Source: Streptomyces hawaiiensis (GTDB taxonomy: Bacteria; Actinomycetota; Actinomycetes; Streptomycetales; Streptomycetaceae). From it: a stretch of DNA of 64,000 nt. This document shows positions 1 to 8,728 of this stretch, piece by piece. Position 1 is the first letter of the stretch. The number at the start of each line of letters is the position of its first letter. The position numbers and the translations under genes are program-made. Location of the stretch: assembly GCF_004803895.1 (NCBI RefSeq), contig NZ_CP021978.1:7068001-7132000 (forward strand). The letters are read 5' to 3'. The notes beneath the pieces are model-generated. The model was not told where the DNA came from, searched no databases, and worked only from the letters and a program-made list of their open reading frames with translations.

Positions 1-2
1 CG

Positions 3-854
3 GCCGCCCTGCTGCTGCTCCTGGCGACGCTGCTGCTCGGGTACGGGCTGCTGACCGTCGTCCTCACCGAGCCGGTCACCGCCACCGCGGACGCGCCCCG
101 GGCCGCCGAGCGGGTCGTCGCCTACCGGGGCGACGCCGCCTCGGTGCTCGGCACCCACCTGCGCGACCTGCCGGCCGCGATCGGCACCGATCTGCTGTAC
201 GCGCCCGCCATGCTGGCCGCGTTCCTGGGCGGGCTGGCGGCGGCGAAGTCCCGGCTGGCCGAGCGGCGCGGCCGGGACCGCGCATGGCTGCGCCGGACCG
301 CTCTGCGCGGGCTGCCGGCCGGCCTCGCCGGTGGCGTGATCGCCGCCTGCTGTGCGTGCGGGCCGCTGGACAGCCGCTGGTTCCTGGTCGGGCAGGCGGC
401 GACCGTCCTGACCGCCCCGGCGCTCGCCACGTCGTATGCCTGCGGTCTGCTCCTGCTGCTGCGGTGGGCCGGGAACCGCGTCCCGGCGGCGGCCGGTGTG
501 CTCGCCGCCGCCGGGCGCATGGCGCTCAGCCACTACCTCACCCAGTCACTCGTCCTCGCCTGGGTGTTCTCCGGATACGGTCTTGGCCTGCACGACCGGG
601 CCGGTACGGTCGCGGTCCTGACCGGGTGCGTCCTGCTCTACGCCGTCCAGCTGGCGCTCGGCGCCCGGCTGTCGGCGCGGGTGCGCTACGGGCCGGCCGA
701 GTACGTCCTGCGTGCCGTCACACGCGGACGACGCCGCGGGGCCTTCCGGCGGAGGGTCACGACACCTGCTCGGACAGCGGCACCGCCCGCGGCCCGGGCA
801 GACCGGGAACCGTGCGCGGCCCCGCCGGAAAACGGCGCGCGGCGCGCTCCGTGA
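3..854 (+). CDS. DUF418-family membrane protein, 3' part only
   Basis: The reading frame is already open at the left edge, so only the C-terminal ~283 residues are present. It has several hydrophobic helices and the DUF418-like stretch GRMALSHYLTQS near residue 175 of the visible part. DUF418 proteins are polytopic membrane proteins of unknown transport or acyl-transfer role. The last ~45 residues are Arg/Ala-rich and look unlike the domain. That tail is read from DNA that is also the 3' end of the convergent VirD4-like gene (98-bp overlap), so the native C-terminus may have been replaced by read-through into the neighbour. Family assignment is fairly secure; function is unknown. Confidence 0.75.
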   Translation, partial: AALLLLLATLLLGYGLLTVVLTEPVTATADAPRAAERVVAYRGDAASVLGTHLRDLPAAIGTDLLYAPAMLAAFLGGLAAAKSRLAERRGRDRAWLRRTALRGLPAGLAGGVIAACCACGPLDSRWFLVGQAATVLTAPALATSYACGLLLLLRWAGNRVPAAAGVLAAAGRMALSHYLTQSLVLAWVFSGYGLGLHDRAGTVAVLTGCVLLYAVQLALGARLSARVRYGPAEYVLRAVTRGRRRGAFRRRVTTPARTAAPPAARADREPCAAPPENGARRAP

Positions 855-2565
855 TGGCGGCCGTCTCCGCCTTCGCCGCCGCCGAGATCGCCGCTGCGCC
901 GGGCTCCTTGTACCAGGGCCGCAGCCGGATCAGCGCGGGCTTGACGCCGGTGGCGAGCAGCAGCGCCGTGCCCTTGGGCAGGGCACGGATGCGGTCCGGC
1001 GGCAGGACGGCCTCCTGGCGGTAGGAGTACGACCGCGACGTGCCCTCCTTGCCGCGCGAGACGGTGGGGGTGCGGACGTCGTGCTGGCCGACGAGCGTGG
1101 AGACCTTCTGCACGAAGTCGGCGTCGTCCAGACCCGCGCCGAGGAGCTTGACCGTCGCCGCGCTCCACAGCGCGTCCATGCCCATCTCGCCCCACACCCG
1201 GGCGCCCTGGCGGTAACTCTGCAGCAGTGTGACGACGTTGATGCCGCGGGAGCCGAAGTGCGAGTACAGGTCGGGCAGATCGGAGATGCGGCAGACGTTG
1301 GCGGCCTCGTCGAGCACCGCGGTCAGCGGCGGATCGAGCCGGCCGCCCATGCGTTCGGCGGCCACCACACCGGCCCGCATCGTCGCGTCGGCGAGCCCCG
1401 CGATGACACCGGCCGCGGAACCGCCGCCGTCCTTGGACAGCAGGTAGAGCGTGTCCCGGCCGAGGACGTGCCGGTCGGGGCGGAACTCCGGGAGCCGGGG
1501 GTCGGGCGTGACCCAGGCGAGGATCTCCGGGTCCAGCAGGCAGGACACGGTCTGGCGGGCGGTCTCGTAGATGCCGTCCCGGGTCTCGACGGCACCGCGG
1601 ACGGTGCCTTGCAACTGCTCGGCCATCGCCACGAGTCCGGCGTCGCGCAGCAGGTCGACCGGGGTGCGGTCGGCGGGGTCGGCGAGCCAGCCGAGCAGTT
1701 CGGGCAGGGGGGTGCCGCTGCGGGCCGCGGCCAGGAAGAGAGCCGTCAAGGTGTTCTGGGCGGCCGAGATCCAGAAGTCCTTCTTCGCCGTGTCGTCGTT
1801 GACGGACGCCACGAAGTGACCGGCCATGCGGCGGGATCCCTCGATGGTGTGGCACTCGCCGAGCAGGTTCCACCACATGGCCCGTGGGGTGTGGGCGATG
1901 CCCTGCGGGTCGAACGTCCAGACCGTGCCCGCCCGCTCGCGTTCGGCGCGGGTGACGGCGTACACGTCGGACTTGTTGGAGGTGAGCAGGACCGCGCCCT
2001 GAGCACGCAGCACCCGGGGGACCGCGATGCCGGTGGACTTGCCGGCCCGCGGTGCCATCAGGTCCAGCTCCACGTCCTCGTAACTGCTGCGCAGCTCGGG
2101 CCCGTTCGGCATGAGGTCGCCCAGCAGGTTGCCGGTCTCGTCCGGGTGCAGCCGGTCGCGGCCCTCCAGGGTGGGGCGCAGGTCGCGGGCGCGGGCCTCG
2201 ATGCCCTTGGGGCACATCGAGGCGAGTTCGCGCCGCCCGGCCAGGCCCTCGGTGCGGCCGGCCCGGCCCAGCAGGAAGCGCACCAGGAGGGCGACGGGCA
2301 GGGCGACGAGCCCCAGCAGACCGAGCATGCCCCCGTAGAGCGCCACGGCCGGGGTCCCGGGCCACAGGCCGCCGGGCCCGGCGGAGACCAGCCGCTCCAC
2401 GGTGGACAGGGCGAACGGGGGGCCCTCCCAGCCGTTGCCGGTCAGCCCGGACCCGAGGTTCCCGCCGGACCAGACGACGGTGAACATGACCAGACCGGTG
2501 CCGGCGAGCGCCACGATCGCCCACGGCAGCTGCTCGTGCGCGGAACCGGTGCCCGGGGCCTTCAC
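757..2565 (-). CDS. VirD4/TraG-like coupling ATPase of a T4SS-like cluster
   Basis: A 602-residue membrane-anchored ATPase. Two hydrophobic helices lie at about 13-32 and 75-98, followed by a cytoplasmic P-loop domain with Walker A APRAGKST at 171-178 and Walker B TAVLDEAAN at 415-423. This is the layout of TraG/VirD4 coupling proteins, which hand substrates to type IV secretion channels at the inner membrane. The start is the GTG whose last two bases and next base form the stop of the upstream ATPase gene (GTGA overlap), implying translational coupling. It is the last gene of the minus-strand cluster. No relaxase is nearby, so DNA transfer is not shown; protein export is an equally open reading. 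Confidence 0.85.
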   Translation of the reverse strand: MKAPGTGSAHEQLPWAIVALAGTGLVMFTVVWSGGNLGSGLTGNGWEGPPFALSTVERLVSAGPGGLWPGTPAVALYGGMLGLLGLVALPVALLVRFLLGRAGRTEGLAGRRELASMCPKGIEARARDLRPTLEGRDRLHPDETGNLLGDLMPNGPELRSSYEDVELDLMAPRAGKSTGIAVPRVLRAQGAVLLTSNKSDVYAVTRAERERAGTVWTFDPQGIAHTPRAMWWNLLGECHTIEGSRRMAGHFVASVNDDTAKKDFWISAAQNTLTALFLAAARSGTPLPELLGWLADPADRTPVDLLRDAGLVAMAEQLQGTVRGAVETRDGIYETARQTVSCLLDPEILAWVTPDPRLPEFRPDRHVLGRDTLYLLSKDGGGSAAGVIAGLADATMRAGVVAAERMGGRLDPPLTAVLDEAANVCRISDLPDLYSHFGSRGINVVTLLQSYRQGARVWGEMGMDALWSAATVKLLGAGLDDADFVQKVSTLVGQHDVRTPTVSRGKEGTSRSYSYRQEAVLPPDRIRALPKGTALLLATGVKPALIRLRPWYKEPGAAAISAAAKAETAAITERAARRFPAGPRTVPGLPGPRAVPLSEQVS

Positions 2566-4349
2566 GCGGTCCACCTCCCCGCGTCGCCCCCGGCCACCGG
2601 GCCGTCGGGCACGCCCGGCATCGCGTACGCCCCCTCCTGAGCGGCCCGTGCCACCTGCGCGGCGGTGTGGGCGAGTTCCTGCCCGACCGCCCGCTCGACG
2701 GCGTTCTCGTTCGGCGTCCACCGGGTGTTGGTGTTGTGCAGCCGGCGTTCGGCGTCGGTGATGGCGACCTTGATCGGGATGCCGGGGCGCCCGCCGACCT
2801 TGATCAGGAAGCGGCCCCGGCCCGGCGGCTCCTCGTGCTCCCCGGTGACCCCCCAGCCGGGCGGCGAGGACCACGACGACACGAGTTCGATCTCGCGCCG
2901 GGACAGCCCCACCACCTTGCCGAGGTCCTCCATCTCCGCCTTCGGCAGCCCCGCGCACACCACCATCCCCGCCCGCTCGACGAACCCGCGGGCCTTGGCC
3001 CGGTCGGCGTCGGTGCCGAGGGCCTCGGCGTCCTTCAGCGTGTGCGTGATCTTGGCGTCGCCCAGGCCGAGGGAACGGTTCAGCCGCGTCAGCGCGTCGA
3101 TGCGGTCGACGATGCCGGAGGCGGCGCGCAGCGGGCGCCACAACTCGTCGAGCACCGTGAAGAACCAGCGCCGCGGCTCCAGTCCGGCGTCCGCGAGCGC
3201 GTGCGAGGCGGCCACCGTGCCGAGCCCGTCGGACCAGGCGGCGAGCATCGCGGCGGCGGTCAGCTGGGTGTCGGCCTCACCGATGCCGGAGATGTCGATG
3301 CACACCGCGGGGGCGGCCGGGTCGATGCGCGTGGAGGTCTCGGAGGCGAAGGTGTCGCCCAGCGGACCGTCGAGGATGCCCAGCAGGGAGCGGTGCAGCG
3401 GGTCGACGGCGTCCCGGTAGCGGGCGTCGTCCCCGCGGTCCAGGGTGACCGCGCGCACCCGGTCGGGGCCCTCGGCGAGCACCCTGAGCACGTCCGGCAG
3501 CAGGACGGTACGGCCCGGTGGGGTGCGTTCGCGCAGGTGGTGCAGGACGGCGGAGAGCACCGACTGCTCGTGGTCGTCCATCGGCCGGCCGCGCACGATG
3601 GTGATCAGCGCGGCCACCATGTTCAGCACCCGGCCGTGCGTCTCGGCCTTCAGCACCTCGCCCGCCTCGCCGCCGATCCGCGCCGCCGCCGCGCCCATGG
3701 CGCCCGGGTCGAGGACGTTGATTCCGCCACGGCCCCGGCCGATGGAGATCACCTGGCCGCCGAGGGCGCGGACCGTGTCGGCGTAGTCGGGCTTGAGGTC
3801 GCCGAGGACCAGCGGGACGACCCCGGTCGCGGACAGTCCGATCAACATGCGGTTGACCAGCGTGGACTTGCCCAGACCCGGCATGCCGAGCATGAACAGC
3901 GACGGATTGGAGATGTAGCGGGCCCGGGTGAACCAGTTCAGCGGGTCGCCGCAGACCGTGGCCCCGGTGAACAGGTGCTGTCCCAGCGGCACGCCCGTCA
4001 TGGGAGAGCCGGAACCGGCCGCGAACGGCCACATGCCGCACGCCTGCACGGTCGTGGCCCGCCACATGGTCGGCGGGTCCAGATAGCCGACCCGCCCGCC
4101 CCCGGGCCCGTACCAGCCACGGGGTGGCACGAAGAGCTCGCGCGGTCGGGAACCGGCCGCCTTCCGGCCCGCCCGGCCCTTCCGGCCACCGCCCCGCCCG
4201 CCGTCGTCCTCGCCCGAACCCTTGCTCCGTCCGGACTTTCCCGGCCGCGCGGCACCCGCTCCGGCACGCGGCACGCCCAGTTCCTCACGCGCCCGCAACT
4301 CGGCCAGCCGGTCGGCCTGTTCGGCCCGTTTTTCCGCCCGGCGGCTCAC
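2562..4349 (-). CDS. VirB4/TraC-like ATPase
   Basis: A 595-residue cytoplasmic ATPase without obvious transmembrane helices. After a basic, low-complexity N-terminal ~70 residues, the ATPase core starts and carries Walker A GMPGLGKST at 155-163 and a Walker B-like FFTVLDELWRP later. The size and order match actinobacterial VirB4/TraC-type energisers, which power assembly of a type IV secretion channel. The GTG start overlaps the stop of the PrgI-like gene in a GTGA, with AGGAGG about 6 bases upstream. The gene's own stop overlaps the start of the VirD4-like gene in the same way, so the three are probably translated as one unit. Family confidence is good; the transported substrate is unknown. 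Confidence 0.85.
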   Translation of the reverse strand: MSRRAEKRAEQADRLAELRAREELGVPRAGAGAARPGKSGRSKGSGEDDGGRGGGRKGRAGRKAAGSRPRELFVPPRGWYGPGGGRVGYLDPPTMWRATTVQACGMWPFAAGSGSPMTGVPLGQHLFTGATVCGDPLNWFTRARYISNPSLFMLGMPGLGKSTLVNRMLIGLSATGVVPLVLGDLKPDYADTVRALGGQVISIGRGRGGINVLDPGAMGAAAARIGGEAGEVLKAETHGRVLNMVAALITIVRGRPMDDHEQSVLSAVLHHLRERTPPGRTVLLPDVLRVLAEGPDRVRAVTLDRGDDARYRDAVDPLHRSLLGILDGPLGDTFASETSTRIDPAAPAVCIDISGIGEADTQLTAAAMLAAWSDGLGTVAASHALADAGLEPRRWFFTVLDELWRPLRAASGIVDRIDALTRLNRSLGLGDAKITHTLKDAEALGTDADRAKARGFVERAGMVVCAGLPKAEMEDLGKVVGLSRREIELVSSWSSPPGWGVTGEHEEPPGRGRFLIKVGGRPGIPIKVAITDAERRLHNTNTRWTPNENAVERAVGQELAHTAAQVARAAQEGAYAMPGVPDGPVAGGDAGRWTA

Positions 4350-5839
4350 AGCGCCTCCTGCAGTTCGTGCGGGATCAGGGTCTGCTCCCACGGGAGGACC
4401 CCGGCGGGCAGCGTGCAGCTGAACGCCGCCGCCTGCATCCGGTCCGCCGGCCGCATCAGCACCCGCGAGGCGGCGGTCAGGTTGCGCACGGTGACACTCG
4501 CGTCGGCCAGTTGCTCCATGGTGTCGACGGTGACCGTCAGCATCAGCGAGAACTCCACGAGCCCCGCGCCCGACGCCTCCTCGGCGGCGGTCTGCTCCGC
4601 CGCCCGCATCTCCGAGGCCGCCCGGGCCTGCACCATGCCCCGGCCCGACGTCGCCATGAACTGGGCGCTGCGCCGATCCGCCTCGACGATCCTGGCGGAG
4701 GTGGCCGGATCGATCGGCCGGTACACCAGCGCGACCCGCTTGCGCCGCGTGCCGGGCGCCGCCTCCAGCATGCCCCGCAGCACCGAGGACCGGACGGTGC
4801 CGCGCGGCGCCAGCGTCATCAGCCAGGTCCGGGACACCCCCGAGTCGTGCTGGTAGCTGCCCACGGTCTCGACGGCGGCGGCGGGACCGGCGTCGTCCCA
4901 CTCCAGGCCCGTGCCGCCGTGCCGGGCCCGGGCGTCGAGGACGTCGGCGGCGACCGCCGGGTCGTAGGCCACCCGCACGACCTCCGCGATCCGTTCCGCC
5001 GACAGCGGGTAGGCCGCTCCGCCGCCGGCTGCCACCAGACCGCTGAGCAGGCCGGGGACGCGGATGGCGAGGTCGGTGATCACGTCTTCCTTCTTCCGCC
5101 GCTGGTTCGCGGGGACGCCGTAGGTGAGGCTGACGTACGTGTGCATCTCGGAGGACGCGGTGGGGTACCGCTCGACGACCTCCTCCATCACGGCCCGGGC
5201 CGCGGCCGGCGCGTCGTCCCGGATGCGGGGCAGCACCTCGTGGGCGAGCCGGGTGCCGGGGTCGGGGGCGGTCTCCACGATCACCGACGCGCCGCGCAGG
5301 CCGGGCTCGTGGGCCAGCCGGGCCAGCCACTCGCCCCACAGCGCGACCCAGACGTCCACCTGGTCGGGGTCGACGAGCGCACCGCCGTCGGGGTCGCAGC
5401 CCAGCACGATCGTGTAGAGGTCGCGGTTGGGGTGGTGCAGCACGCCGAAGGGGCGGTCGTAGGCGTCCCGGCCCTCGGTCGCGGTCACCTTGTTGAGCAG
5501 ACCCGGCGGACGGAACCGGCCGCCGGGCCGGGCGGAGAGCGGCCCGGAGACGTACAGGTGCGCCCCCTTGGCCTTACGCCGCCGCCAGCCGACGCGCAGG
5601 GCCATCAGCTGGTAGACGTTGCGGCCGTCCTGGGTGCGGATGGCGAGCGGGACCAGGAGCACCGCGATGGGGGTGAACACGACGATGGCCGCGTACAGCG
5701 AGATCAGTGACGCGAGCAGCGTGAGGACGAGCCCGCCGAAGACACCGAAGGTGCCGACGAGCCCGAGCGGACCGAGCCCGGGACGCCGGGGGCGGCGCCA
5801 GTTCCCGTAGGTCGGGTGGGTGACGGCTTCCGTGGACAT
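4346..5839 (-). CDS. PrgI-like N-terminus membrane protein (SCO6880-type family)
   Basis: A 497-residue protein with a hydrophobic hairpin at about residues 25-66, preceded by the short YGNWRRPRRPG segment, then a long soluble region. A small PrgI-like membrane hairpin joined to a VirB4-N-terminal-like body is typical of the actinobacterial family I know as SCO6880. It sits directly before the VirB4-like ATPase, which suggests that the ATPase docks on it at the membrane. The ATG start is preceded by an AAGGGA element. It is separated from the upstream TrbL-like gene by a 165-bp gap holding a strong hairpin. Family naming is from memory of the domain pattern, not a search. Confidence 0.8.
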   Translation of the reverse strand: MSTEAVTHPTYGNWRRPRRPGLGPLGLVGTFGVFGGLVLTLLASLISLYAAIVVFTPIAVLLVPLAIRTQDGRNVYQLMALRVGWRRRKAKGAHLYVSGPLSARPGGRFRPPGLLNKVTATEGRDAYDRPFGVLHHPNRDLYTIVLGCDPDGGALVDPDQVDVWVALWGEWLARLAHEPGLRGASVIVETAPDPGTRLAHEVLPRIRDDAPAAARAVMEEVVERYPTASSEMHTYVSLTYGVPANQRRKKEDVITDLAIRVPGLLSGLVAAGGGAAYPLSAERIAEVVRVAYDPAVAADVLDARARHGGTGLEWDDAGPAAAVETVGSYQHDSGVSRTWLMTLAPRGTVRSSVLRGMLEAAPGTRRKRVALVYRPIDPATSARIVEADRRSAQFMATSGRGMVQARAASEMRAAEQTAAEEASGAGLVEFSLMLTVTVDTMEQLADASVTVRNLTAASRVLMRPADRMQAAAFSCTLPAGVLPWEQTLIPHELQEAL

Positions 5840-5906
5840 GGGGGTCCGTTTTCCCTTCGTGGAGTGGTGGGGTGACGGGCGGGGGCACGGGCGGGGAGGG
5901 CGGAGA

Positions 5907-5941
5907 CCGCCGGGCTCCGCGGGGGATCGGGAGCCCGGCGG
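5907..5941 (-). terminator. Perfect 12-bp hairpin between TrbL-like and PrgI-like genes
   Basis: CCGCCGGGCTCC (5907-5918) pairs perfectly with GGAGCCCGGCGG (5930-5941) across an 11-base loop. It lies inside the minus-strand cluster, 63 bp after the TrbL-like stop and 67 bp before the PrgI-like start. It has no U-tract, as is usual in Streptomyces. It could terminate or attenuate transcription and so separate the membrane subunits from the ATPase module, or protect the 3' end of the upstream message. Confidence 0.55.
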
Positions 5942-6004
5942 CCGTTCGGGGTGCGGCGGGACGGGCGTCCGGCGAGAGTGCCGGGCCCGTCCGGGCCGCG
6001 GGGG

Positions 6005-7243
6005 TCAGGTGTTGTGCCCCTTGTCGGGATCGGCGCCCTCCAGGGAGCCGGAGGCGGTGCGGCCGACGACCTGCGCCGCGGTCACCGCCGCCCCGACGGC
6101 GACACCGACCGGACCACCGGCCGCCGCGGCGGCCCGGCCCGCGCCCGCGGACGCCCCGCCCCCGCCGGCGCCACCGCCCGCTCCGGCGCCCGAGACACCG
6201 GGCTGCCCCGCGCCGCCGGTACCGGACGGGCCGGACATGCCGGCGCTACCGGACGAGCCCTGTGAGCCACCCGAGCCGCCCGCACCGGACGCCCCCGACG
6301 CGCCGCGCGGACCGCTGTGCCCCCCGCTGCCGCTGCCGCCGGCACCGCTGGCGCCGAGCGAACGGGCGCCGGAGGCCAGGGACCCGCCGACCGTGGACAT
6401 CGCCCCGGACATCGCGGACGCCCCGCCGAGAGCGGCGGTGGCGGGCACGACGAGCTTCAGCAGGGCGGGCAGGGCGACTGCGGACAACAGCATCACGCCG
6501 ATACCGGCGATGCGTTCGTTGATGTCGCTGCCGCCGTTCCGGCCCGAGCTGATCATGGCCGAGCCCGCGTACAGCACCAGACCGGCCGCCGGTTTGTACA
6601 ACAGCCAGGCGATCATCCAGCCGAGGTGCTTGCGCCACCAGCCGCCGCCCCAGTCCGTCATGGAGGCGGCGGCGGCCAGCGGAAGGGTGCCCAGCAGCAG
6701 GATCATGACGCCGAGGCGGATGTAGAGCAGGATCGTGTGGATGATCCCGGCGATCAGCAGCAGGAACGCGAGGACCAGCAGCAGGAAGGCCTCGATGCCG
6801 TTGCCGTCGGAGCAGGCGCCCACGGCGCTCAGCTGCTTCTCCGCGCCCGCGTTGAACAGGTAGGTGGAGTAGTCGTCCGAGAGGGCGGCGGCGGCCGTGA
6901 CCACGGTGGTGGCGGCACCCGAGACGAGCACGACCCGCAGGATGCCCTTCAGGGCGGTCGTACCGGCCGCACCGCGCCGCTCGATCGCCATCCGGGCGGC
7001 AGCGAACAGCAGCGAGCCGACCGCCAGGTAGACCACGATCCACTGGGTCTGGCTGTTGATGTCCTGGGCGGTGGTGGTCCCCGAGAGGGTCGGAATGCCG
7101 GTGGTCAGCGCCCCGAACACCGCGATGGCGCCCGCGAGTACGGCGTTGGCCACCCCCTCGACGATGGTCCCGATGGGGTCGCCGAGGAAGCTGAAGAATC
7201 CGACCGCGATGTCGACGATGGGATTACCGGTCGGGCACGCCAT
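6005..7243 (-). CDS. VirB6/TrbL-like polytopic membrane protein with Gly-rich tail
   Basis: A 412-residue protein. Roughly residues 1-285 hold six or so hydrophobic helices, for example around IDIAVGFFSFLGDP and FLLLVLAFLLLIAG, as in TrbL/VirB6 channel subunits. The last ~120 residues are a collagen-like Gly/Ser/Ala/Pro region rich in GASGASGAGG-type motifs, followed by a short Ala-rich segment. This corresponds to what I know as the SCO6881 family. Its ATG follows a GGGGGG purine run and lies one base after the stop of the preceding gene. In the complex it would form the inner-membrane part of the channel. The role of the low-complexity tail is unknown. Confidence 0.75.
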   Translation of the reverse strand: MACPTGNPIVDIAVGFFSFLGDPIGTIVEGVANAVLAGAIAVFGALTTGIPTLSGTTTAQDINSQTQWIVVYLAVGSLLFAAARMAIERRGAAGTTALKGILRVVLVSGAATTVVTAAAALSDDYSTYLFNAGAEKQLSAVGACSDGNGIEAFLLLVLAFLLLIAGIIHTILLYIRLGVMILLLGTLPLAAAASMTDWGGGWWRKHLGWMIAWLLYKPAAGLVLYAGSAMISSGRNGGSDINERIAGIGVMLLSAVALPALLKLVVPATAALGGASAMSGAMSTVGGSLASGARSLGASGAGGSGSGGHSGPRGASGASGAGGSGGSQGSSGSAGMSGPSGTGGAGQPGVSGAGAGGGAGGGGASAGAGRAAAAAGGPVGVAVGAAVTAAQVVGRTASGSLEGADPDKGHNT

Positions 7244-7244
7244 G

Positions 7245-8057
7245 TCAAACCCCCCAGAGGAGATGGCCGTTGGTCCCCTGGACCGCCTTCACCGGCGTGT
7301 GCAGGGCACCGTTGTCGGAGGGCTGGACCTTCCAGTCGCCGCCGCTCCAGCGCAGGGAGACCGAGGTCGTGGCGTATCCCTGAGCGGTCTTGAGCAGCAG
7401 CTCCACGGTCGCCGCCCGGCCGGAGTACGCGGGCACCGAGAATCCGGCGTAGGAAGCGACGGACGAGCTGCCGGACCCGGTGTCCGGGCGGGAGCCGGAG
7501 CCGGTGTCCCGCCCGCCGCCCGGGGCGTCGTCCCGGACCGTGGAGCGCTTGAAGACGAACAGGTCCCGGCCCCGGCCGGGAACGACCTGCTCCTGCGCGA
7601 CGGTCCGCCAGTCGGACTCGCTCATGTGCGAGGGAATGATGTGGGCGGCCAGCACGGCCCCGGCCGGCGTGTGCGCGAAGCACCACCACACGGGCCCCTG
7701 GGTCAGGGTCGGGCCGGCCGACGCCGAGACGGGCACACGCGTGACGCCGAGGGTGCGCCAGTCGACGTCGCCGGGCGGGGCCGTGGGCATGACGTCGCCG
7801 CCTCCGTCGTCGGTGCGGCACCCGTCGGGCCGGCCGTCCCGCATGGCCGGGGAGCCGGACAGCGGCCCCTTCGAGGGCGGGGCGCCCGCGCGGTCGTCGG
7901 CGGTGCCCCGGCCGGCCGTCAGGGCGACGATCCCGCTCAGCAGGACGACGACGCCGAGGAACGCCGCCGACACCTGCCAGCCGCGCTGCCTCCAGTACGG
8001 CTCCGACAGCTCAGACCGGCGCCGGCGTGGCTCCCGGTACTCCCTGCGTGTGAACAT
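7245..8057 (-). CDS. Single-pass membrane protein in VirB8 position
   Basis: A 270-residue protein with a basic cytoplasmic N-terminus (about 30 residues), one transmembrane helix at about 30-50, a disordered linker and an extracellular C-terminal domain. The C-terminus ends in alternating strands with a TVELLLKTAQGY...RWSGGDWKV pattern resembling NTF2-like VirB8/TcpC domains. It sits between the pilin-like genes and the TrbL-like gene, where VirB8/TcpC analogues usually occur. The topology and order are visible; the VirB8 equivalence is inference and would need a structure prediction. It may also simply be an uncharacterised actinobacterial family. Confidence 0.6.
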   Translation of the reverse strand: MFTRREYREPRRRRSELSEPYWRQRGWQVSAAFLGVVVLLSGIVALTAGRGTADDRAGAPPSKGPLSGSPAMRDGRPDGCRTDDGGGDVMPTAPPGDVDWRTLGVTRVPVSASAGPTLTQGPVWWCFAHTPAGAVLAAHIIPSHMSESDWRTVAQEQVVPGRGRDLFVFKRSTVRDDAPGGGRDTGSGSRPDTGSGSSSVASYAGFSVPAYSGRAATVELLLKTAQGYATTSVSLRWSGGDWKVQPSDNGALHTPVKAVQGTNGHLLWGV

Positions 8058-8078
8058 CTCGATCGTCCCGTCGCCGGC

Positions 8079-8363
8079 TCAGTTGAAGACGAAGCCGACC
8101 AGCGGACCCGCGGTGGCGACCAGGACACAGCCGCCGAGCACCATGCCCAGACGGCTCATGTGCTCGGAGCTCTCACCGCGCTTGAGCGAGATGGCCATCA
8201 TCGTGCCGGTGATCAGCACCCCGGCGACACCGGCGGCGGTGCCGGCCCAGGCGGCTATGCCGAGCACGGTGTTGACCTTGCTGGTGAGTTCGCCGGGGGC
8301 GTTGCTCTGCGGCTGGGGCACACCCGCGGCGAGCAGGTGGGTGGCTTCGTGGAGCAGGGACAT
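8079..8363 (-). CDS. Small two-helix membrane protein, pilin (VirB2)-like, copy 2
   Basis: A 94-residue protein with two hydrophobic helices, around GIAAWAGTAAGVAGVLITGTM and the C-terminal LGGCVLVATAGPLVGFVF, separated by a short charged loop LKRGESSEH. The size, helix pair and polar loop fit VirB2/TrbC-type pilins or small channel subunits. The next gene upstream encodes a protein with the same plan and similar motifs (AGVAGLLI, TAGPIVAFL), so the two are probably paralogues. The N-terminal ~25 residues are only weakly hydrophobic and may be a leader. The start is the ATG at 8363. Confidence 0.65.
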   Translation of the reverse strand: MSLLHEATHLLAAGVPQPQSNAPGELTSKVNTVLGIAAWAGTAAGVAGVLITGTMMAISLKRGESSEHMSRLGMVLGGCVLVATAGPLVGFVFN

Positions 8364-8437
8364 GGGATCTCCGGGTGGTCGGCGCCCGGCGGGCGCGGGG
8401 AGCGAGAGGTGCGTGGTGCCGTGGAGGTGCGTGGTCC

Positions 8438-8728
8438 TCAGTGGAGGGACAGATCGCCGAGGAACGCGACGATCGGGCCGGCCGTCGTGGCGAGCAGGCA
8501 GGCCAGGGTGACGAAGAAGAAGCCGCGGAAGTACGTGCCGCCCTCGCCCGGCTCGCCGCGTTGCAGCTGGATCGCCATCTGCATGCCGACGATGAGCAGG
8601 CCGGCGACTCCCGCGGCCGAGGCGCACCAGGCGAGAACGCCGAGGATGGCGCCTGCGTCGGGGGTCGGGTTGTAGGCGGCGAGCAGCCCGCCCGGGGGGA
8701 GGGCGAGGCTCAGGAAGTAGGAGGTCAT
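8438..8728 (-). CDS. Small two-helix membrane protein, pilin (VirB2)-like, copy 1
   Basis: A 96-residue protein with hydrophobic segments ILGVLAWCASAAGVAGLLIVG and FFFVTLACLLATTAGPIVAFL joined by a polar loop QLQRGEPGEGG. It shares plan and motifs with the downstream 94-residue protein, suggesting duplication of a pilin-like subunit. The ATG overlaps the stop of the upstream gene (ATGA), so translation is probably coupled. In T4SS-like clusters, such short double-helix proteins form the pilus or inner channel. There is no signal peptidase motif I would rely on. Confidence 0.65.
   Translation of the reverse strand: MTSYFLSLALPPGGLLAAYNPTPDAGAILGVLAWCASAAGVAGLLIVGMQMAIQLQRGEPGEGGTYFRGFFFVTLACLLATTAGPIVAFLGDLSLH

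Noticed and set aside
2667..4856. Long plus-strand frame opposite the VirB4-like gene
   Set aside because: No family resemblance and strongly biased composition; Walker motifs are on the other strand.
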